From positions 1 through 9,346 of the forward strand of contig CAZIHY010000080.1 in NCBI GenBank assembly GCA_964539115.1: a DNA stretch of 9,346 nt. Direction: 5' to 3'. The notes beneath the pieces are model-generated. The model searched no databases, was not told the DNA's origin, and was given only the letters and a program-made list of their open reading frames with translations. Position 1 is the stretch's first letter. Every line of letters starts with the position of its first letter. Below are positions 5,944-9,346 of this stretch, in pieces. The position numbers and the translations under genes are program-made. The stretch is from CAKSXP01 sp964539115 (lineage in GTDB: Bacteria; Bacillota; Clostridia; Oscillospirales; Oscillospiraceae).

Positions 5944-6738
5944 ATGGTTCCCGTACAGAAAGATTTTGTAAACAACATGTTCTCCGTCGAGGGTAAAGTC
6001 GCCCTCGTCACCGGCGCTACCGGAGCTCTTGGCTGCGTTCTCGCAAAGGCCTATGGCTATGCCGGCGCAAAGGTATTTATGACCGGCCGCAATGAGGCCA
6101 AGCTCAAGGCCCTTGAGGACGAGTTCAAGGCCGAGGGCATTGACTGCGCATACTTCGTCGCGGACCCCGCTGTTGAGGAGCAGGTCATCAGCCTTGTCAA
6201 GGCCTGCGTCGAGAAGTACGGCGAGCTCAACATCCTGGCTATCTGCCACGGTTACAACAAGGTCCAGAATATTCTTGACCAGTCCGTCGAGGATTGGCAG
6301 AAGGTCATGGACGCCGACTGCAAGAGCGTTTACATCGTCCTCAAGTATGTCGCCCAGCAGATGGTCGAGCAGGGCAAGGGCGGCAAGATGGTCGTCGTCA
6401 CCTCCCAGCGCTCCAAGCGCGGCATGGCCGGCTATACCGGTTACTGCACCTCCAAGGGCGGCGCGGATCTCATGGTCTCCAGCCTCGCCTGCGAGCTGTC
6501 CGCTCAGCACCACATCAACGTCAATTCCCTCTGCCCCACTGTTTTCCGCAGCGAGCTGACCGAGTGGATGTTCGATCCCGAGTCCGCCGTTTACCAGAAC
6601 TTCCTCAAGCGCGAGCCCATCGGACGTCTGGCAGAGCCCTCCGATTTCGTCGGCTACGCCCTGTTCCTGTCCTCCTCCGCTTCTGACTTCATCACCGGCG
6701 CCAACTGCGACTGCTCCGGCGGCTACCTCACCTGCTAA
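5944..6738 (+). CDS. Short-chain dehydrogenase/reductase (SDR)
   Basis: A 264-residue classical-length SDR oxidoreductase, expected to interconvert an alcohol and a ketone with NAD(P). The cofactor loop TGATGALG is at 23-30, the catalytic Ser is S154, and Y167-x3-K171 (YCTSK) has the standard 13-residue spacing from the serine. GA-GG near the C-terminus is typical of the family. Two normally conserved spots differ. The NNAG motif reads I-C-H-G (100-103), and the active-site Asn of the VN-L-K motif is Asp125. These changes point to a divergent subgroup, not to loss of fold, since S/Y/K are intact. A longer frame beginning at TTG 5923 exists, but AGGAGG at 5930-5935 sits eight bases before the ATG at 5944, which is chosen. 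It is the first gene of the plus-strand operon, facing the HxlR-type regulator. Confidence 0.93.
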   Translation: MVPVQKDFVNNMFSVEGKVALVTGATGALGCVLAKAYGYAGAKVFMTGRNEAKLKALEDEFKAEGIDCAYFVADPAVEEQVISLVKACVEKYGELNILAICHGYNKVQNILDQSVEDWQKVMDADCKSVYIVLKYVAQQMVEQGKGGKMVVVTSQRSKRGMAGYTGYCTSKGGADLMVSSLACELSAQHHINVNSLCPTVFRSELTEWMFDPESAVYQNFLKREPIGRLAEPSDFVGYALFLSSSASDFITGANCDCSGGYLTC

Positions 6739-6755
6739 TCTGAAAAAAGGAGATG

Positions 6756-7691
6756 ATGGCAGAAATGCCGATCAAAAACATCCTCATTGCCGGCGGCGGA
6801 ATGATGGGCAAAAATATTGCCTTCGTCTTTACGGCCAATCCCGACTTCAAAATCGCGGTCTATGACCTGTATCAGACGGACGTCTACGGCGGGATCCGCA
6901 CCAATTGTGCACAGCTTATAGAAAAGGGCGTTATAACCGAGGCTGAGCTCGAGGATCGCCTGTCCCGTATCAGCTTTACTACTGACCTTGACAGCGACCT
7001 TATAAAGAACGCCGACTTCGTCGTCGAGGCCGTTTTCGAGGATATGAGCATTAAGCAGGAGACCTTCGCAAAGCTCGAAGCCCGCTGCCGCCCCGATACG
7101 ATTTTCTGTACTAACTCCTCTGTTATGAGCCCATCTCAGATCTCCGAGAAGCTTGAGCACCGCGAGCGCTTTGTCGGTACCCATTTCTGGAACCCCGGCC
7201 ACCTTATCCCACTGGTCGAGGTCGTCAAGTCCGACGCTACCAGCGACGAGACAGCGGACACCGTCATGCAGGTCCTCGCTTCCGTCGGCAAGAAGCCCGT
7301 CCTCTGCAAAAAGGACGTTCCGGGCTTTATCGCAAACCGCATGCAGCATGCGCTCTGGCGCGAGGCCATATCCATTGTCGAAAACGGCATAGCCGACGCA
7401 AAAACCGTTGACGACGCCGTAAAATACAGCTTCGGACTGCGCCTGCCGCAGCTCGGCCCGCTTGAAAATGCGGACATGGTCGGAACCGACCTGACCTACA
7501 ACATCCATGACTACATCCTTCAGGATCTGGAGGACAGCCACAGTCCCTCCCCGCTGCTCAAGCAGTTGCGCGACGAGGGCAAGATCGGTTTCAAGACCGG
7601 CGAAGGTTTCCAGACATGGACCGAAGAAGAGGTCAAAAAGTCCAACGCCGACCTTAACGAATATCTCATCCGTATGCTTTACGGCAAATAA
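6756..7691 (+). CDS. 3-hydroxyacyl-CoA dehydrogenase family protein
   Basis: A 311-residue NAD-dependent dehydrogenase with the two-domain 3-hydroxyacyl-CoA dehydrogenase layout. The Rossmann loop GGGMMG is at 13-18, followed by acidic D37, which favours NAD. The active site is S121/S122, H143 in THFWNP, E155 in PLVEVV and N194 in GFIANRM. The helical C-terminal domain carries LGPLENAD-VG-D and GFKTGEGF. All catalytic residues are kept. The same superfamily includes L-carnitine and L-gulonate dehydrogenases, which oxidise free 3-hydroxy acids; a partner BKACE gene, which acts on free beta-keto acids, makes that mode likely here. Three ATGs lie close together (6753, 6756, 6765). AGGAG at 6748-6752 leaves 0, 3 and 12 bases to them, so the exact start is uncertain; 6765 gives the family-typical short N-terminus. 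The gene is 17 bases after the SDR stop codon. Confidence 0.9.
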   Translation: MAEMPIKNILIAGGGMMGKNIAFVFTANPDFKIAVYDLYQTDVYGGIRTNCAQLIEKGVITEAELEDRLSRISFTTDLDSDLIKNADFVVEAVFEDMSIKQETFAKLEARCRPDTIFCTNSSVMSPSQISEKLEHRERFVGTHFWNPGHLIPLVEVVKSDATSDETADTVMQVLASVGKKPVLCKKDVPGFIANRMQHALWREAISIVENGIADAKTVDDAVKYSFGLRLPQLGPLENADMVGTDLTYNIHDYILQDLEDSHSPSPLLKQLRDEGKIGFKTGEGFQTWTEEEVKKSNADLNEYLIRMLYGK

Positions 7692-7745
7692 GCCGCTCAA
7701 GTACATAAATATCAGAAAGAAAACAATATTTGGAGGAAATTTACA

Positions 7746-8759
7746 ATGGGAAAAACAGTTTTTGTTGACCTTACACACCCCTTTGGAGCCGAGATTCCTC
7801 GCTGGCCCTACTTTGATAAGCCCGAGATCGACAACACCCATACCATGGCCAAGGGCGGTGTTCTGACCCAGAGCATCAAGTGCACCATGCACACCGGCAC
7901 CCACTGTGACGCACCCCGTCACGTTATGGAGTATGAGTTTGACGGCCGCCGCGCCCGTTACACCCACGAGATGCCCGTCGACGCCTACACCGGCGAAGCT
8001 GTCGTTCTGAAGATCGACATCGAGCCCTGGGGCCTCATCACCGACAAACACCTCGACGCCGCCTGCGAGAAGTATGGCATCAACCAGGCCGACCTCGAAG
8101 GCAAGATCGTCTGCCTGAACACCGGTATGCACCGCCTGTTCGACGACAGCAAGGCCTATTATCACTATGCCGCAGGCACCGGCGTTGAGGCCGGCAAGTG
8201 GTTCGTCAAGAACAAGGTAAAGTGCGTCGCTATGGACTCCCAGGCTCTTGACCATCCTCTGCACACCGCAATGGGCAACAACGGCATGACCCGCATGAAC
8301 CTGCTGGGCGCCACCGGCAAGCCCATCACCGAGGAGTATAAGGAGCTGTTCGGCGAGGAAGCCTATGCCAAGTTCGACAAGTTCGAGTACATCCGCATCT
8401 TTGGCCAGGAGGCCTATGACGAGCTGTACGGCGACCTTGAGAACATCGGCGTCTGGGGCACCTGGGAGCCCTGCCACAAGGAGATGCTCGGCCACGGCAT
8501 CGTCGGCGTTGAGAACCTCGGCGGCGATCTGGACAAGATCCCGGCCGGCACCTGGTTCCGTTTCAACTGCTTCCCCCTCCGCTGGTACATGGGCGACGGC
8601 TCCATGGCCCGCTGCGTTGCTGAGATCGACGAGGACCTGCTCGTAAAGGGAGTTCCCGAGCGCACCTATGCCTACGGCGGCACAGGTTACGGCTTTGCCG
8701 AGGGCAATGGCGACAGCGGACTCGAGTATATGCAGAAGCTCTTTAACCGCAACAAATAA
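7746..8759 (+). CDS. Long cyclase-family metal-dependent hydrolase
   Basis: A 337-residue member of the cyclase family (PF04199), which includes kynurenine formamidase and isatin hydrolase and hydrolyses amides or strained rings using bound metal. The N-terminus carries DLTHPFG (8-14). The metal motif HTGTHCDAPRH is at 49-59, with H49, H53, D55 and H59. The conserved Glu of the VEN motif is E256, followed by GDGS at 283-286. It is some 70-100 residues longer than common members; the extra segment lies at about 175-245 and contains two similar 17-residue units (FGEEAY... and FGQEAY...). GGAGG nine bases upstream supports the start, and it follows the dehydrogenase by 54 bases. In this operon it probably hydrolyses a ring, lactone or amide intermediate. 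The substrate is unknown, and kynurenine is not supported by the neighbours. Confidence 0.9.
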   Translation: MGKTVFVDLTHPFGAEIPRWPYFDKPEIDNTHTMAKGGVLTQSIKCTMHTGTHCDAPRHVMEYEFDGRRARYTHEMPVDAYTGEAVVLKIDIEPWGLITDKHLDAACEKYGINQADLEGKIVCLNTGMHRLFDDSKAYYHYAAGTGVEAGKWFVKNKVKCVAMDSQALDHPLHTAMGNNGMTRMNLLGATGKPITEEYKELFGEEAYAKFDKFEYIRIFGQEAYDELYGDLENIGVWGTWEPCHKEMLGHGIVGVENLGGDLDKIPAGTWFRFNCFPLRWYMGDGSMARCVAEIDEDLLVKGVPERTYAYGGTGYGFAEGNGDSGLEYMQKLFNRNK

Positions 8760-8784
8760 TTCAATACAGACTAACAAGCCGGCT

Positions 8785-8811
8785 GCGCGGGCACTCAATC
8801 TGTGCCCGCGC
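8785..8811 (+). other. Strong intercistronic hairpin between cyclase and BKACE genes
   Basis: GCGCGGGCAC at 8785-8794 pairs perfectly with GTGCCCGCGC at 8802-8811 (10 bp, mostly GC) around a 7-base loop. What follows is TGTCTTGATATGTTTT, not a continuous T-run, so it is a poor intrinsic terminator. It sits 26 bases after the cyclase stop codon and 45 bases before the BKACE ATG. Likely roles are partial attenuation or 3'-end stabilisation of the upstream mRNA, giving unequal expression within one operon. Confidence 0.65.
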
Positions 8812-8855
8812 TGTCTTGATATGTTTTAAGACTTACTGAAGAGAGGACTGATACC

Positions 8856-9346
8856 ATGTCTGATTTGAGAAATAAGACCATTATCACCGTCGCCACCACC
8901 GGCGCATGGCCTAAAAAGGAAAATAACCCCAACGTGCCTATGACCCCGTCGGAAATTGCTGACGATGTGTACGCCTGCTGGAAGGTCGGCGCCGCCGTGG
9001 CTCATCTCCACATGCGCGACGACGAAGGCAACGGCAGCATGAGCAAGGAAAAATTTGCAGAAACCGTAAAACTGCTCCGCGAGCGCTATCCCGACTGCGA
9101 CGTCGTGCTCAACATGACCACCTCCGGCGACCTGAACGCTACCGACGAGACCCGCCAGATCCACCTCAAGGAGCTGCGTCCCGAGATGGGTTCCTATGAC
9201 TGCGGATCCATGAACTGGCTCAACAGCAGCCTGTTCATCAACCACCCCAAATTCCTTGAGGAGCTTGGCCTGAACATGCAGGAGTGGGGCATAAAGCCCG
9301 AGATCGAGGCCTTTGACCCCGGCATGATCGCCAACGCCGCTTATTA
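8856..9346 (+). CDS. Beta-keto acid cleavage enzyme (BKACE/DUF849), 3' end beyond window
   Basis: The first 163 codons of a BKACE family (PF05853) protein, which usually has 270-310 residues. The family uses zinc to condense a beta-keto acid with acetyl-CoA, releasing acetoacetate and a new acyl-CoA; the founding member, Kce, acts on 3-keto-5-aminohexanoate in lysine fermentation. Visible marks are TGAWP at 15-19, NPNVPMTPSEIA at 24-35, the zinc-binding H50-x-H52 in HLHMRD, NMTTSG at 86-91, PEMGSYDCGSMN at 109-120, and KPEIEAFDPGMI at 147-158. All are intact. GAGAGGA eight bases before the ATG fixes the start. A strong hairpin separates it from the cyclase gene, but there is no clear terminator, so it likely belongs to the same operon. 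The frame is open to the window edge, so the truncation is by the window and not by mutation. Kce itself is not implied: the lysine-pathway neighbours are absent. Confidence 0.93.
   Translation, partial: MSDLRNKTIITVATTGAWPKKENNPNVPMTPSEIADDVYACWKVGAAVAHLHMRDDEGNGSMSKEKFAETVKLLRERYPDCDVVLNMTTSGDLNATDETRQIHLKELRPEMGSYDCGSMNWLNSSLFINHPKFLEELGLNMQEWGIKPEIEAFDPGMIANAAY

Noticed and set aside
7746..8759. Kynurenine formamidase assignment for the cyclase-family gene
   Set aside because: The metal motif is shared by the whole family. The protein is much longer than known formamidases, and no tryptophan-degradation gene lies nearby.
6735..8798. A 687-codon open frame antisense to the dehydrogenase and cyclase genes
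   Set aside because: The sense genes have intact catalytic motifs, ribosome binding sites and family-length products. The antisense frame is open because the strong C/G third-position bias avoids codons that read as stops on the other strand. Its product shows no recognisable domain.
1..9346. CRISPR arrays, tRNA or rRNA genes, insertion sequences, phage or toxin-antitoxin genes
   Set aside because: No regularly spaced repeats, transposase motifs, terminal inverted repeats or cloverleaf-like sequence could be seen on either strand; every gap over 80 bases is accounted for by promoters, terminators or leader elements.

Overview
The window looks like chromosomal DNA of an anaerobic, spore-former-type member of the Clostridia. 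The reasons are strong AGGAGG-type ribosome binding sites, a conserved Firmicutes block (SpoVB/YabM-like flippase, MazG, HU, RqcP), and fairly GC-rich genes with many C- and G-ending codons, as in gut Oscillospirales-like lineages. The lineage assignment is inference; no rRNA or tRNA gene is present.

Left part (1 to about 4580, all on the minus strand). Read in the direction of transcription, this holds a DUF1015 protein, a SpoVB/MurJ-type lipid flippase homologue, the nucleotide pyrophosphohydrolase MazG, the nucleoid protein HU, and the small S4-domain ribosome quality-control protein RqcP. A good sigma-A-type promoter precedes the flippase gene, and a strong hairpin terminator separates HU from RqcP. 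These are housekeeping genes: envelope precursor export, nucleotide-pool cleaning, chromosome packing and rescue of stalled ribosomes.

Middle (4694 to 5943). A two-gene minus-strand unit encodes an HxlR-family winged-helix regulator and a Nudix hydrolase with an atypical Nudix box, and it ends in a strong terminator. A roughly 210-bp divergent intergenic region follows. It carries candidate promoters in both directions, a repeated AGTTAC element and a perfect 7-bp inverted repeat.

Right part (5944 to the right edge, plus strand). An apparent operon encodes a short-chain dehydrogenase (SDR), a 3-hydroxyacyl-CoA-dehydrogenase-family protein, an unusually long cyclase-family metal hydrolase, and the first half of a beta-keto acid cleavage enzyme (BKACE/DUF849). 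The logical reading is a catabolic route. Two NAD(P)-dependent dehydrogenases oxidise a hydroxylated compound, the metal hydrolase opens or hydrolyses a ring, lactone or amide, and BKACE condenses the resulting beta-keto acid with acetyl-CoA to give acetoacetate and a new acyl-CoA. I do not recognise this four-enzyme combination as a characterised pathway, so it is the best candidate for a new system. The substrate cannot be read from the sequence, and the operon continues past the window.
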